Source of the DNA: Lithodes maja
Lineage: Eukaryota; Arthropoda; Malacostraca; Decapoda; Lithodidae
Assembly: GCA_037953745.1 (NCBI GenBank)
Contig: JBAKBP010012329.1
Coordinates: 1 to 64,000 of the forward strand
DNA: 64,000 nucleotides
Reading direction: 5' to 3'
The position numbers and the translations under genes were made by a program. Below are positions 42,668-53,885 of the stretch, piece by piece. Each line of letters opens with the position of its first letter. The first letter of the stretch is position 1. Below the pieces are notes generated by a model. That model had not been told where the DNA came from. It was given only the letters and a program-made list of their open reading frames with translations, and searched no databases.

Positions 42668-44631
42668 GAATACAAGAAATCAAACAACAACAGGTCCAGC
42701 GACCCCTCAAGGCTGCTTGCCCTCCAAAACACTGATGGTCAAGTGTCCAAACAGTAGTTTAAAGTGGGTAAGGGTAAAATGGAAAGGGAAGACTGCCCTC
42801 GGACAAATTTCCGTTTCAGGATTAGGAGATGTAAGTAGGGGACTGTTGTTAGAAAAAAAAATCTTTATTCATTTACAAATGCAGTCAGTCGTGGATTTAA
42901 GGCAAGGTGTTTGTCTAGACGAAGTTTAAAAGAATCAGTCTATGACATCTCAGGGAAGTCTATTCCACAAGTTAACAACTCGATTGAAGAAGAAATTCTT
43001 AGACTCGTGCGAGTTAAAAGATTCACCAATAATTTTGCAACCGTTCCCCCTTGTGTAATTTGATTGGTTGATAGTAAAATATTTATTTGAATTCATATTG
43101 TCGATACCTTTTATGATTAGTAAACACTTGGATTAAGTCGCCTCTTAATTTGCGTTGGGTGAAACGAAATGGATATAATTCACTACGACGCTCCTCCTCG
43201 TATGGTTTGTTCTTTAGCAAAGGTATCATTTCAGTAACTCTACGTTGAACTCGTTCTCGCTTGTCTATATCGTTTTGGTTGTAAGGGCACCAGGATTGAA
43301 CGCAATATTCCAGGAGAGGGCGGACTAAGGAATTGTAAAGAGTTAGGATTACATCTTTGGATTTATGCTCAAATGACCTGCCTATAAAGCCAATTATTTT
43401 GTTTGCCTTCGTAACAACTTCTGAACATTGTTGACTCGGTTTTAGGTTACTCTATATTGTTACTCCCAAATCAACTTCTCTGTCTACACACTTAGACTTG
43501 GTGTCATTCTTTGAATAGTTTGCTTTCTCATTTTGGTTTCTGATATGGAGTACTTTACATTTATCCGCATTTAACATTTTTTGCCAAATTTGAGCCCAAT
43601 GTGACAACTTATCTAGATTATGTTGCATATCTTCAACATGTTCATTTGTGAGTACGCTATTTGCAATTTTTGTATCGTCAGCAAAACTTTGAAATTGTAC
43701 AGGTGAGACCTGTACTATGTACTATCTATGTTGTTAATGTAAACTAAGAAGATAACTGTCCCCAGTACGGGGATCGGTACCCCGCTACTTACATTGATCC
43801 ATTTATATATATTACCGTTTATGGCTACTCTTTCAACATTTCAACACACCGTCTTGTATTCCATGCCCTTTTAGTTTTATCAATAAACGTATGTGGGGAA
43901 CTTTGTCAAAGGCCTTTTGGAAATCAAGGTATATAATATCTACAGCTTTACTCTCATCATATACTGTATGTTGAGGATATTGTGGAAGAAGTCTATTAGG
44001 TTTGTTAAGCAGGAGCGTTTATTACGAAAACCGTGTTGAGTATCTTTAAGTATGTTGCCTTCCTCTAAGTGATCTACGAGTTTGTCTCTTATGAGTGTTT
44101 CTAGCATTTTACATACAACTGAGGTTAAGCTAATTGGACGATGGTTACTAGGTAAGCATTTGCTACCTCTTTTTAATATCGATGTTACGTTGGCGAGCTT
44201 ATACTGATCAGGCATAGTCCCAGCTTGTAAGGATTTATTGAAGAGCAATGTCAGTGGTTTGGAGAGCTCATACTTAGCTTCCTTTGTAACTCTAGGCGAG
44301 ATTATATCAGGTCCAGGCAATTTATTTACCTTAAGTTTATCTAAACATTTCAATACTTCTCTCTCTGTAATGCTGATACTGCTTAGCACATCAGAATTAT
44401 CTATTTGAGCCGGCGATGCTGTAGCGATATTATTAAGGACTCTGTGGTAAAAACTGATGCAAAGGTGTTGAGAGCATTACTCATTTTTGCTTCATCTTTA
44501 GTGTAATCTCCTTTCTCATTAACTAACGGTTCAAGTTCAATCGTTGAATTCACTACTTGCTTCTTCCTGATGTAACTATAAAATTATTTTGAGTTTGTCT
44601 TAGTTTGATTTGCAACATGTAATTCTAGATG
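42668..44631 (-). pseudogene. LINE-A copy E, 3' part
   Basis: On the minus strand this runs from RT fingers through the C-terminus and 3' UTR. Motifs include NHRPISLTSVV (near 44125), NKRSC (near 44030), FQKAFDKVP (near 43905) and the C-terminal region near 42950-43300. The frame is heavily broken. It continues at 45936-45978 beyond the LINE-C insertion and is 5'-truncated there. It preserves an empty TTAA site at about 44127. Confidence 0.8.
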
Positions 44632-45935
44632 TAATTCTAGGGAAGGTATACAGTAGGGTAGTGATTGAGAGAGTGAGAGTGAGAACGGAGAAATGGATAG
44701 GCGACGAGCAGGGAGGTTTTAGGAAGGGAAGAGGATGTGTAGATCAGATTTTTACCCTGAATTGTGTTGTGGAGAAGTATCTGGAGAAGAAACAAAAGGT
44801 GTATGTTGCCTTTATGGACTTGGAGAAGGCCTATGACAGAGTGGATAGAGAAGGTTTGTGGAAAGTACTTAGAATATACGGAGTAGAGGGCAAGTTGCTG
44901 AAAGCAGTGAAGAGCATGTATGAGGGTGCAAAGGCGGCAGTACGTGTGGAGAGTGAGCAGAGCGAGTTCTTTGACCTGAATGTTGGTTTGAAACAGGGGT
45001 GTGTGATGTCCCCGTGGTTATTTACTGTATATATGGATGGAGTTATGAAAGAAATACTATCAAGAGCAGTGGATGTTGGTGTATTGCTGAAAAGGGAGGG
45101 AATTGAGTGGAAGCTACCTATACTGCTGTTTGCGGATGATACAGTTCTGATGAGTGATAATGAATGGGAGTTGCAGGGTCTGGTAAATGAGTTTGGAACA
45201 GTGTGCGAAAAACGGAATTTGAAGGTAAATACGGGGAAGAGCAAGGTTATGGTCTTCGAAAGGGGTGAAGTCACAGAGTGTGAGGTGAAGCTGAACGGTC
45301 AGGCTATGGAGATTGTCATCTCTTTTAAGTATCTGGGCAGTGTGTTGAGTAAAGATGGGACTATGGATGAAGAGGTGCGGGAGAGGGTACAACAGGGGAA
45401 GAGGGTTGTAGGAACGCTAAAAGCAGTAACAAGAAATAGGGTGGTCAGTATGGAAGTGAAGAAGTCCTTGCATGACAGTGTGGTAATCCCGACACTGACT
45501 TACGGAAGCGAAGCATGGACGTTGGTTGAGAGACTCAGACCAAGAGTGAGAGCAGTGGAAATGAATTACTTAAGGAGTGCGTGCGGAGTTACATGGAGGG
45601 ATAGACAGACTAATGAGGAAGTAAGAAGGAGGTGTGGTGTGGAGGTAGATGTGCTGGGAAGTGTGAAAAGGAACAACTTGAGATGGTTCGGCCATATGGA
45701 ACGTATGGAAAGCGAGAGAATGACTAAGAGGGTGTACGAGAGCGAGGTGGAGGGACAGAGGGGGAGAGGTAGACCGAATATGAGGTGGAAGGATGGAGTG
45801 AGGAACTACATGAACGAAGGCGGTGCTGGTTGGGGGGAGGGGCGTCGACTGACTGGGGACAGAGGTGCATGGGGGCGGTTCGTTCGTGGCCACCCCTTCG
45901 GGGATCACGGCGTCGGGCAATAGATAGATAGATAG
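44632..45935 (+). mobile_element. RTE-like LINE family C, 5'-truncated, nested in LINE-A copy E
   Basis: The element is flanked by a perfect 11-base target duplication AATTCTAGATG at 44621-44631 and 45936-45946. It ends in ATAG repeats (45921-45935), the short-repeat tail expected for RTE-type LINEs. It interrupts minus-strand LINE-A sequence that resumes at 45936. Confidence 0.88.
44640..45923 (+). CDS. LINE-C reverse transcriptase, 5'-partial open frame
   Basis: About 425 codons of uninterrupted frame from inside RT to the natural stop. Motifs: DEQGGFRKGRGCVDQIF, AFMDLEKAYDRVDR (catalytic Asp), LKQGCVMSPWLF, LLFADDTVL (catalytic Asp pair), NLKVNTGKSKVM, FKYLGSVLSKDG. The C-terminus has WFGHMERMESERMTKRVYESE and GRGRPNMRWKDGV. 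These are typical of RTE-like invertebrate LINEs. The endonuclease is lost by 5' truncation and the apparent ATG at 44610 lies in flanking DNA. The open frame implies a fairly young insertion. Confidence 0.85.
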   Translation, partial: GKVYSRVVIERVRVRTEKWIGDEQGGFRKGRGCVDQIFTLNCVVEKYLEKKQKVYVAFMDLEKAYDRVDREGLWKVLRIYGVEGKLLKAVKSMYEGAKAAVRVESEQSEFFDLNVGLKQGCVMSPWLFTVYMDGVMKEILSRAVDVGVLLKREGIEWKLPILLFADDTVLMSDNEWELQGLVNEFGTVCEKRNLKVNTGKSKVMVFERGEVTECEVKLNGQAMEIVISFKYLGSVLSKDGTMDEEVRERVQQGKRVVGTLKAVTRNRVVSMEVKKSLHDSVVIPTLTYGSEAWTLVERLRPRVRAVEMNYLRSACGVTWRDRQTNEEVRRRCGVEVDVLGSVKRNNLRWFGHMERMESERMTKRVYESEVEGQRGRGRPNMRWKDGVRNYMNEGGAGWGEGRRLTGDRGAWGRFVRGHPFGDHGVGQ

Positions 45936-45978
45936 AATTCTAGATGTTTTCACTTTGTTTGAATAACTTTTTGGCTTT
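45936..45978 (-). pseudogene. LINE-A copy E, remainder beyond LINE-C
   Basis: A short stretch (ACTTTGTTTGAATAACTTTT, then TTGGCTTT) matches minus-strand LINE-A ORF2 next to the insertion point. Homology ends near 45978, the 5' truncation point of copy E. Confidence 0.65.
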
Positions 45979-46178
45979 CCATATATCACTATATCACATA
46001 TATATCTTTAGTGATTTATTTGATGGTATCAGTGATGCGAGACACCTAGTACATTCATAGCAAAGAAACAGTAAAGTTATTGACAGCCGTGTGTTATTTT
46101 CATGAAATCAATAAAAGTTAACTAGAGTAATATTGAAAGACAGATATATAAACGAAATAATGTAAATTTTCATATTTT

Positions 46179-46935
46179 CTATCTATATATCTATATACTC
46201 AGGCCCAATCCCCATTTTTCCTTTTTTTCTGGGGGGGGGGGGGGGGACTCAGTACAGAGCCAGAATAGGGACAACACAACAGAAAACAACGAACACACAA
46301 AAACAAAACACAAATTCACACACATCTAGGTCATCCAGGAGAAGACCCAGAGACCAGGGTCACCAAGGTCCCTCCAGCACTCCCCAAGCTCCCGACCAAC
46401 CGGAGAGGTTCCGATCTCAGCAGGCAGACATGCAGCGAAGCCCTACCACCACAAGCTCGCCCACCACACTTCCAGGCGCACCCTTCATATAAACCGTATC
46501 CCCGGGGTAGGCGCCTGGTGGACTATTATCTAGTCCAACTTGCAACCGACCCCTTCCCTCAAATGACCAGGTGTTCATTCATCTATTCACAAGCAATCTC
46601 CATTCATTCCTGTTTATTACCACTTCCCTTGCCTGATCTATAGTCATTCCTCTATCATCCAAATCTTGTCTTACACAGTCTCTCCGACTCACTGGGGGTT
46701 TTCCTGCCCTTCTATCTCCCCTTGTATCTGACTCACATATTCTCTTTGTAAGCCTTTTATCTTCCATTCGTTCAACATGACCATACCAGCTTAGCACACT
46801 TCTGTCCACTCTGGCCGACAAATGTTACTGCTGTCCCACTCTCCTACGTATCTCTTCATTCCTCAATCTGTCTCTACAAGTAACTCCACACATACTCCTC
46901 CAGCAGCTCATCTCCAACACATCCAACTTTCTGCT
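46179..46935 (-). pseudogene. LINE-C 3' end, right arm
   Basis: Inverted duplicate of 41567-42335, including the G-run/A-run and the TAA within ORF2. The coding part (minus) ends at 46579. It differs from the left copy at a few residues (RAGKPPVSRRD against RAGRPPLRRRD). 46936-47339 holds no gene. Confidence 0.8.
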
Positions 46936-47339
46936 CTCCTTTTTGTTTTCATATTTTACTGTTAAAATGCCTAATTTAATTTGGTTTACTTCTATATAGG
47001 GTATCCGAGAGATCCGATATTTTAGTTACACAATTACATCCGTTTACATGCAAAAGTGTTGTCACAGTGCAAAGATTTGAAGCCAATATCTTAGGAAATT
47101 CAGCAAAGTTCTTAACCTTACCTAACGTATCCCAACCTAAGTACAATAATCCTATTCAATTCCACATATACTGCATAACTACTTGATATATCGTAACCCA
47201 ACTTTACTTTTTATAATAATTTCGAATCCAAATGTACATTCATTGGGTGGCTATGGTCATTTCTTCAACTGTTTTATGATCTAATACAGTAGACGTGGCG
47301 TTTTACTCACAATCAAAACGGCATACCCAACTCTGCGAT

Positions 47340-47940
47340 GAGTTACCATTACCACTATAATTACCGTCATCACTATTACTCTCACCATCATCACTACTAC
47401 TGTCATCATCATACTACTACTGTCACCACCGTCACTACCATTATCATCACTACTGTCATCATTATCACCACAGCTATGAGCATCATCTTACAATCATTAT
47501 AATTACTGTCACCATCATCATTATTGTTATAACCATCATCACTACTACTAGTACTGTCACCATTATCACTATTACTGTCACCACCGTCACTACCATCATC
47601 ATCAGTACTGTCATCATTATCACTACAACTTTCACCATCATCTTTACTATTATCACCATCATCTTACAATCATCATCACTACTACTATAGGTAGCGCCAA
47701 CGAACTTGACAATTATCTCGATCCCTGACTTCTGCAACTCAAAAGAACCTTGAGCAAACTGGCTGTAAAATTGGCACACCTATTTCCTGGTGGACTCTTC
47801 CCAAATTATAGAAATATCAGCTCGTTTGTTTTCATTCAATTTGAGTTATAAGAAGTTAAGGGGTCTAGATTATTGTCAAGTTCGTTGGCGCTACCTATAG
47901 TACTGTCACCATCACTACTACTGTCACCACCGTCACTACC
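47340..47940. repeat. ATG/GTG-rich minisatellite, right arm
   Basis: Shorter counterpart of 40413-41170, read as CATCATCACTACTACTGTC-type units on the plus strand. It lacks the internal about 180-base duplication. Confidence 0.85.
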
Positions 47941-50347
47941 AGGCTTGCTAACCTGTGCAAGGAGGAGGACATCGGATTCGTCAATACCTGGGATGCCTTC
48001 TACCACGAAGATCATCTGTTTTCGAAGGATGGAGTACATCTGAACCAGGTGGGAGCAGCAAGGTTTGGCCGCTTGCTAAACGACGCAGTAAAGGATTTTT
48101 GGAAAAGAAACAGAGTCAACCGAAGACCACCAGGGATGAGGACCGAGGACAGCCATGAACGTAAATGGAAATCCGACCAAAACCAAAAATTTGATTAAAG
48201 AGCGTTCCGTAAGTTCTAAAACCATTTCTCTAAAGATTTTCTATATTAACACTAGTGTTTACAGTAAATTATGACGTAATTATATAACAGAATCTTGGCT
48301 CAATACAGAAGACAGATACTATTTAGCAGAGTAATCACTTCCCGGTTATGTATTGTTTGAGAAAAGACGAATACATAAAAATGGAGGTGGTGTTTTACTT
48401 TATATCAAAGAAAGTCTTAACCCAACCCTTTTGTCAAAACCTCAAATTGTGAACGTCTACACATCCTTAGTGCTAATAAATAATATTAAACGTACACAAA
48501 TAATATTTGTATTAATATACAGACCTCCAGCTCATTCAGTGAAAACTGACCGAGAAATTTACGAATAAATTGCAGATGTAAGTAACTCAAAAAATACCGT
48601 AATTTTTGGCGACTTTAATTTACCTGTGACCAAGTGGGGCGATACTCTTATTTCACACTCCGGACATGACTTGTATGCGAACTTGCAAGAGAGTTCGCTC
48701 TATCAATTTTTTCGATAGCCGACCCGTGGTAATAACATTCTTGACCTTGTACTTGCAACAAAAGAAGAATTAATAGAGAATTTGAATGTTGGTGATGAGT
48801 TCAGTAACATCGACCATCGTGCGATAACTTTCAGTTTAAAGTTTACTAGTAACGAACCAAATAGCAGCATCGAGAAAGTCCCTAATTTCAAGAAAGTTTA
48901 AAGAAACTGACTGGAGCTTTTTAATTAACAATAACGAAATAAATACATCTTAGGAATTATTCGAAACCACTTACCTAAAAGCAGTGCAAGACTGCATACC
49001 ATCGAAAATACGGCGTACAGGCCATAATGATATGCCCAAATGGTGGAATAAAGAGGTTTCAAACTGTTGGCTTGCTAAAAAGATTGCTAATGATAAATTA
49101 AAATCCTCACAAAATGACGAAGAACGGGTGAAATTTGTAGAATTACGACGCAAAGCCAAACAGTTAATTAAGCAAAGTAAAAAGACCCTGGAGTTACATG
49201 TTGTGAATCAAAGTAAAACAAACCCGAACTAATTAAATAGTTATATCAGAAAGAAAAAGGTAGTTACTTCAACCGTTGGACCGTTAGTCGATGAAAATGG
49301 AGAATACACCAAAGACGAAGTACAAATGAGTAATTCACTCAATACCTTCTTTGCATCAGTTTTTACAACAGAAGACCTCAGTGATATCCCTACAGCATCG
49401 CCGATTCAAATTGATAATCTGATTGTTCTAAGCAATATCACCATTACAGAGAGAGAAGTATTGAAATGTTTAGATAAACTCAAGATAAATAAAACACCTG
49501 GACCTGATACAATCTCACCTAGAGTTCTAAAGAAAGCTAAGGATGAGCTCTCTAAACCACTGACATTACTATTCAATAAATCCTTGCAGTCCAGAACTAT
49601 GCCTGATCAGTGGAAGCTAGCCAATGTAACACCGATATTTAAAAATGGCAGCAAATCCCTACCCAGTAACTATCGTCCAATTAGCTTAACCTCAGTTGTA
49701 TGTAAAATGCTAGAAACACTCATAAGAGACAGACTCGTAAATCACTTAGAGGAAAATACCATACTTAATGATACTCAACACGGCTTTCGTAACAAACGTT
49801 CCTGCTTAACAAACCTCTTAGACTTCTTCCACAATATCCTCACCCTCTATGATGAGAGTAAAGCTGTAGATATTATATACCTTGATTTTCAAAAGGCCTT
49901 TGACAAAGTTCCCCACAAACGTTTAATGCTAAAACTAAAAGGGCATGGAATACAAGACCTTGTGTTGAAATGGATAACAAATTGGCTCAGCGACAGAAAG
50001 CAAAGAGTAGTCATAAACGGTAAGGCATCTAAATGGACCAATGTAAGTATCGGGGTATCCCAGGGATCGGTACTAATACCAATTTTCTTTCTAATTTACA
50101 TCAACTATATAGAAGAGGGTCTCACCTGTATAATCTCAAAATTTGTTGACGATACAAAAAATGCAAATAGTGTACTCTAAAAAGAACAAGTTAACAATAT
50201 GCAACACAATCTAGATAAGTTGTCATGTTGGGCCCAAATTTGGCAAATGAGTTTCAATGCGGATGAATGTAAAGTACTACATATCGGATACCGAAATGAG
50301 AAAGCAAATTATTCGATGAATGGCACTCAGTTAAAGATTGCAAACAG
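47941..50347 (+). pseudogene. LINE-A copy D (right arm), ORF1 end and most of ORF2
   Basis: It starts inside ORF1 (LCKEEDIGFVNTWD, KDGVHLNQVG near 48035). ORF2 follows with stops in the endonuclease (for example near 48331 and 48566), GDFNLP near 48610, and a 284-codon open RT stretch at 49326-50180 containing SNYRPISL, QHGFRNKRSC and YLDFQKAFDKVPHKR. The catalytic box reads FVDD in a broken context. Insertion X cuts it at 50347/50348, and the C-terminus resumes at 51698. Confidence 0.85.
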
Positions 50348-51697
50348 ACTGCAGGGCTCTCACTTTCAGGGTAATTACCTTAAATGAGGTGATGGAGGGC
50401 CTTTTGAGGTAATTTTCAAGGTACGAGAATTGTTAAGGTAATTTTAAGGTAATATGAGGAAAACTGCAAGGTTAATCTGCTACTTTTAAAGTATGAAAGC
50501 AATTCAGCCTATTTATCGTAAAATAAACGTTTCTTTGTGGTTGGTGACATTTTCTAAAGACTGGCTAAATAAGGGTATTGGTATTACTGATTCTATATCT
50601 CTTGCTCCCGCCTGACACTCTGCCAATCCTTCACGAACGTACCCTGTTTTCTGAGGATATAATTATTATAAGGTGCGTTACCATGTTCCTGGTTCACTCC
50701 CTGCCTATTTAAAACAAAAACAATAGGAAAAATGGGGAAGGTGCCAGAGTATAATACATACATACATTCGATCGCCTATAAGTAACATGCATTTGTTGAC
50801 TGTAATCTGCAATTCAACGCCTTTAAGACCCAGTTTCACCCTCTATCTCTCCATCACAATCTTCCACAAGACTATCAACTATTCTTCAACTACACACAAC
50901 TCAACCTTTCATCTTCTCTCAACATTCTAGGTGTATCATTTTCAGCTGACCTTTCTTGGAAAAATCATGTTAACACTCTTGCTAAAACAGCTTGCCAAAA
51001 GTTAAGTGTGCTCAACCGTCCCCGTGGGTTCTTCACCCCCGCACAGTTTCTTGCTCTGTCTCGGGGCACAGTGCGCCCCTGTATTGAGTATTGTTCGCAT
51101 GTGTGGGGATGCGCCACACATATGGCACTTCTCAAATGAGTAGAATCAAAAGCATTTCGCCTCATCAATTTGCCTCCTCTTACTAGTTCCCTACAATATC
51201 TTTCTACACGCCGCAATATTGCATCTCTTTCACTCTTCTATCGCTATTACAACAACCAGTGTTCTTCAGAGCCCTCTCAGTATATACCCCATCCAGTGAG
51301 GCGAGTGAGAGGCACCTGCCTTTCAACACAGTCCCATTATATTTTGTTCAGCTCTCCAACCCAGGAGTTGGCAAATATTCTCAGTCTTTCTTCTACTCAA
51401 CAAGTGAACTCTGGAACTCTCACCCTCAATCAATCTTTCCTTCATGCTATTACTTAGACTGCTTTAAACTTTGTGTATCCAGGCATTTTGACTCTTAACG
51501 TCCCTTGAATTTGGCTGTCACTCTTTTAACTTTTAGAAAGACATTGTTACAGGCAGCCTGCCCTTTGTGTATATATATATATATAAGGTATACATGAAAT
51601 ATACAACTAATATTAAGATGTCTTTAGTTTAAGGTAATATACATGAATTTAAGGTAATTTCAGAGAGATTTTAGGATAATCTTTGCTGGCAAGAGTG
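50348..51697 (+). mobile_element. insertion X in LINE-A copy D, carrying LINE-B
   Basis: 1.35 kb interrupts LINE-A: copy A reads GTAAACAGAGAAACCGATC without a gap. The left end has GGGCTCTCACTTTC and the right end AAGAGTGAG, giving a short inverted match CTCACT/AGTGAG. AAGGTAATTTT-like repeats lie just inside both ends. Inside are an RTE-like 3' end (about 50580-50765, CATA tail) and LINE B (50795-51578). It could be a hAT-like or other DNA element that later took LINE insertions; no 8-base duplication is visible. Confidence 0.6.
50795..51578 (+). pseudogene. LINE-B RT C-terminal fragment, right arm
   Basis: The translation matches the thumb and tail of the LINE-B ORF at 61418-62887 (FGVSFS-like ILGVSFSADLSWKNH, PAQFLALSRGTVRPCIEYCS, LSTRRNIASLSLFYRYYNNQ). 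It has a TGA near 51138 (ALLK-stop-VE) and frame breaks near the end. It closes with a TATATA tail at about 51563-51585. It preserves the uninterrupted site at 51095-51115 into which LINE-A copy A inserted in the left arm. Confidence 0.82.
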
Positions 51698-52615
51698 AGA
51701 AACCGATCTGGGAGTAACAATATCGAGTAACCTAAAACCGAGTCAGCAATGTTCAGAAGTTGTTAAGAAGGCAAACAAAATAATTGGCTTTATAAGCAGG
51801 TCATTTGAGCATAAATCCAAAGTTATCCTAACTCTTTACAATTCCTTAGTCTGCCTTCTTCTGGAATACTGCGTTCAATCCTGGTGCCCTTATTACCAAA
51901 AAAGATATAGACAAGCTAGAACGAGTTCAACGTAGAGTTACCAAAATTATACCTAGCCTAAAGAATAAACCACACGAGGAGCGTCTTAGAGAATTAAATC
52001 TATTTCCTTTAACCTAGCGCATATTAAGACGCGACTTAATTCAAGTGTTCAAAATCATCAAAGGCATCGACAATATGAACTGTAGTAAGTACTTCACTAT
52101 CGACCAATCTTATTACACGCGGGGACACGGTTGCAAAATTATTGGTAAATTTTTTAACTCACACGAATCTAAGAATGTCTTCTTCAATCAAGTTGTCACT
52201 TGTGGAATGGGCTTCCCCGAGACATTATAGACTGCAGCCCCGTTGATTCCTTTAAACTTCGCCTAGACAAATATCTTGCATCAAACCCGCGACTGATTGC
52301 GTTTGTATATAACTTGATTCTATTCCCCTCTCAAATTCATCAAGGATTATTGCGTATATATATATATTACTAAAACGTTACTCTTTTTGCCAGATATACA
52401 AAAGATCACTTATAAATGTGTTGTTACTAACCCATTTGTTCTCTACTAACTTCCTAATCCTGCCACAGACAATAGTTCCAGGGCAGTAGTTCCCTTTCCA
52501 ATGTTCCCTTACCCACTCTAAACCACTGTTTGGACACTTGATCCTCAGTGTTTTGGAGGACAAGCAGCCTAGAGGGGTCACTAGACTTGTTGTGGCTTAA
52601 TTTCCTTTGTACCAC
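51698..52615 (+). pseudogene. LINE-A copy D, C-terminus and 3' UTR
   Basis: ORF2 resumes at the base after insertion X (ETDLGVTISSNLKPSQQ-like), runs through broken frames to the DKYLASNPRL region near 52290, then the 3' UTR ending TTTCCTTTGTACC at 52615. An extra TATATA tract and about 100 bases lie between coding end and UTR. It has no counterpart beyond the left arm. Confidence 0.8.
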
Positions 52616-53160
52616 TGTCATCATTATCACTACATCTATCACCATCATCTTTACTATTATCATCATCTTACAATCATCATTACTGCTATAACCATCATCA
52701 CTACTGCTATAACCGTCATCACTACTACTGTCATTATTACTACAACTATCACCATCACTACTATTATCACCATCACCAGTACCATCATAATCTACTACTA
52801 CTAACATCACTACTACTAAACTAACTTAGCCTAACTAAACCTAACCTAACCCAACCTAATCTAACCAAAATGGGGCACCTGCGGAACGAGTTGTTTTCAG
52901 GGCGACATCTCCAGTAACTATCATCACCAATCATCAATCACGACCGCCCTCACTACCATAATAACCATCATCATCACTACTGGTATTATCATAACTGCTA
53001 CAATAATCCCAAAAACTATTACTACTACACTCAGACACAATATCGTCACCGCTACAGATCATCACCACCATGACAAATACTATCACAATCACCAACACAA
53101 TCAATACTAGTACCATAATCACCATTATCTTCACTTTTGTGATGTGTGGCGTTCAGTGAT
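52616..53160. repeat. CATC-type minisatellite with CCTAA-like tract
   Basis: ATCATCACTACTACTGTCA-type units fill 52616-52800 and about 52920-53120. Between them, 52812-52862 has degenerate CCTAAC repeats, like the arthropod telomere unit TTAGG on the other strand, then GAGTTGTTTTCAGGGCGACATCTCCAGTAAC. The last phrase recurs at 59757-59785, so this is a dispersed composite repeat. Confidence 0.75.
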
Positions 53161-53460
53161 GTGTGTGCCCCTACGGGGCAAACACACACAGAACGCCATC
53201 ATCATTACTGACACAGACGAATGTGTGTGTGCCCTACAGACACACAAGCATACAGACACAGTGATTACAATAAAATAGGTGTTCTGTTTTCGCATTACCC
53301 CCCCCCCCCCCCCCAAAAAAAAAACAAAAACAAAAACAAAAAACAAAAAACAAAAAATGCATACGCAACTCTGCAACCTAGAATTTTGCAAGTAGTATTG
53401 AATCTATTAGGTAAAATCGGTTTATATACAGTATAATTATATACTGTATAATTATATATT
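53161..53460. repeat. simple sequence: GTGT, C-run/A-run, TA-rich
   Basis: A C-run followed by A-runs (CCCC...AAAACAAAAAC) at about 53298-53358, then palindromic TATACAGTATAATTATATAC. No gene. The C-run/A-run resembles the LINE-C 3' UTR at 42266-42290. Confidence 0.6.
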
Positions 53461-53473
53461 AAATGTTTTTATA

Positions 53474-53632
53474 CTCACAGCCGGACTTGATCCACTGACA
53501 TTCAGAACAAGTGCCCATACTTTCATCCACTATACCACAGCGTGATAAAGGATACTTGTGTGTAGTGGATAAAAGCATAGACACTCGTCCTGACTGTCGG
53601 TGGTTCATGTCCGCCTGGGAGTATATATATAT
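53474..53632. repeat. inverted pair of tRNA-like sequences (foldback)
   Basis: The minus strand of about 53474-53545 reads GTGGTATAGTGGATGAAAG (A-box-like), then GTGGATCAAGTCCGGC (B-box-like). The plus strand of about 53561-53628 reads GTGTAGTGGATAAAAGCA, then GGTGGTTCATGTCCGCC. The two are related to each other and face opposite ways, separated by about 15 bases and flanked by TA repeats. Neither folds into a clean modern tRNA that I can verify, so I call them tRNA-derived SINE-like units. Confidence 0.5.
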
Positions 53633-53885
53633 AATTACATTTATGATCACATTGAATCTTAACCATTGGAATATTTATCTATAATAAGGTCAGCGTAACA
53701 CTATTTTGTAGCATTTTGAATATGGTGTAATTCAAAATTAAAATATATACTGTATAAGAAAGAAATAGTGACCATAATCTGTGACCTTCATCATTCACCT
53801 TGACCTTTGAATAACAAAAACACAAAATTTGGACAAGCGTTGCATTGACCAACCAAATTTGCGAACAAAAATTTGGTAACGATAT

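Larger units (their letters stand above)
42336..46178. other. spacer of large inverted repeat
   Basis: 3.84 kb of single-copy-in-window arrangement between the two arms. It holds LINE-A copy E (minus) with LINE-C nested inside. 42336-42667 and 45980-46178 have no recognisable gene. Confidence 0.8.
46179..51578. repeat. right arm of large inverted repeat
   Basis: Reverse complement of 42335-36900 plus 31347-30877. Inner end: the TATATCTATATACTCAGG tail at about 46183. Outer end: the TATATA tail of LINE B at about 51578. Differences from the left arm are scattered substitutions, a shorter minisatellite, and absence of both the MITE and LINE-A copy A. Confidence 0.88.

Noticed and set aside
44831..45274. 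147-codon minus-strand frame within LINE-C
   Set aside because: Antisense shadow of the RT frame.
36900..51578. Inverted repeat as a pure assembly mirror error
   Set aside because: The arms differ by scattered substitutions, a minisatellite length change, one MITE and one full-length LINE. A mirrored assembly error would be identical. Long-read confirmation is still desirable.
53474..53632. Functional tRNA genes
   Set aside because: Acceptor and anticodon stems cannot be paired convincingly by eye; the box-like elements alone are not enough.
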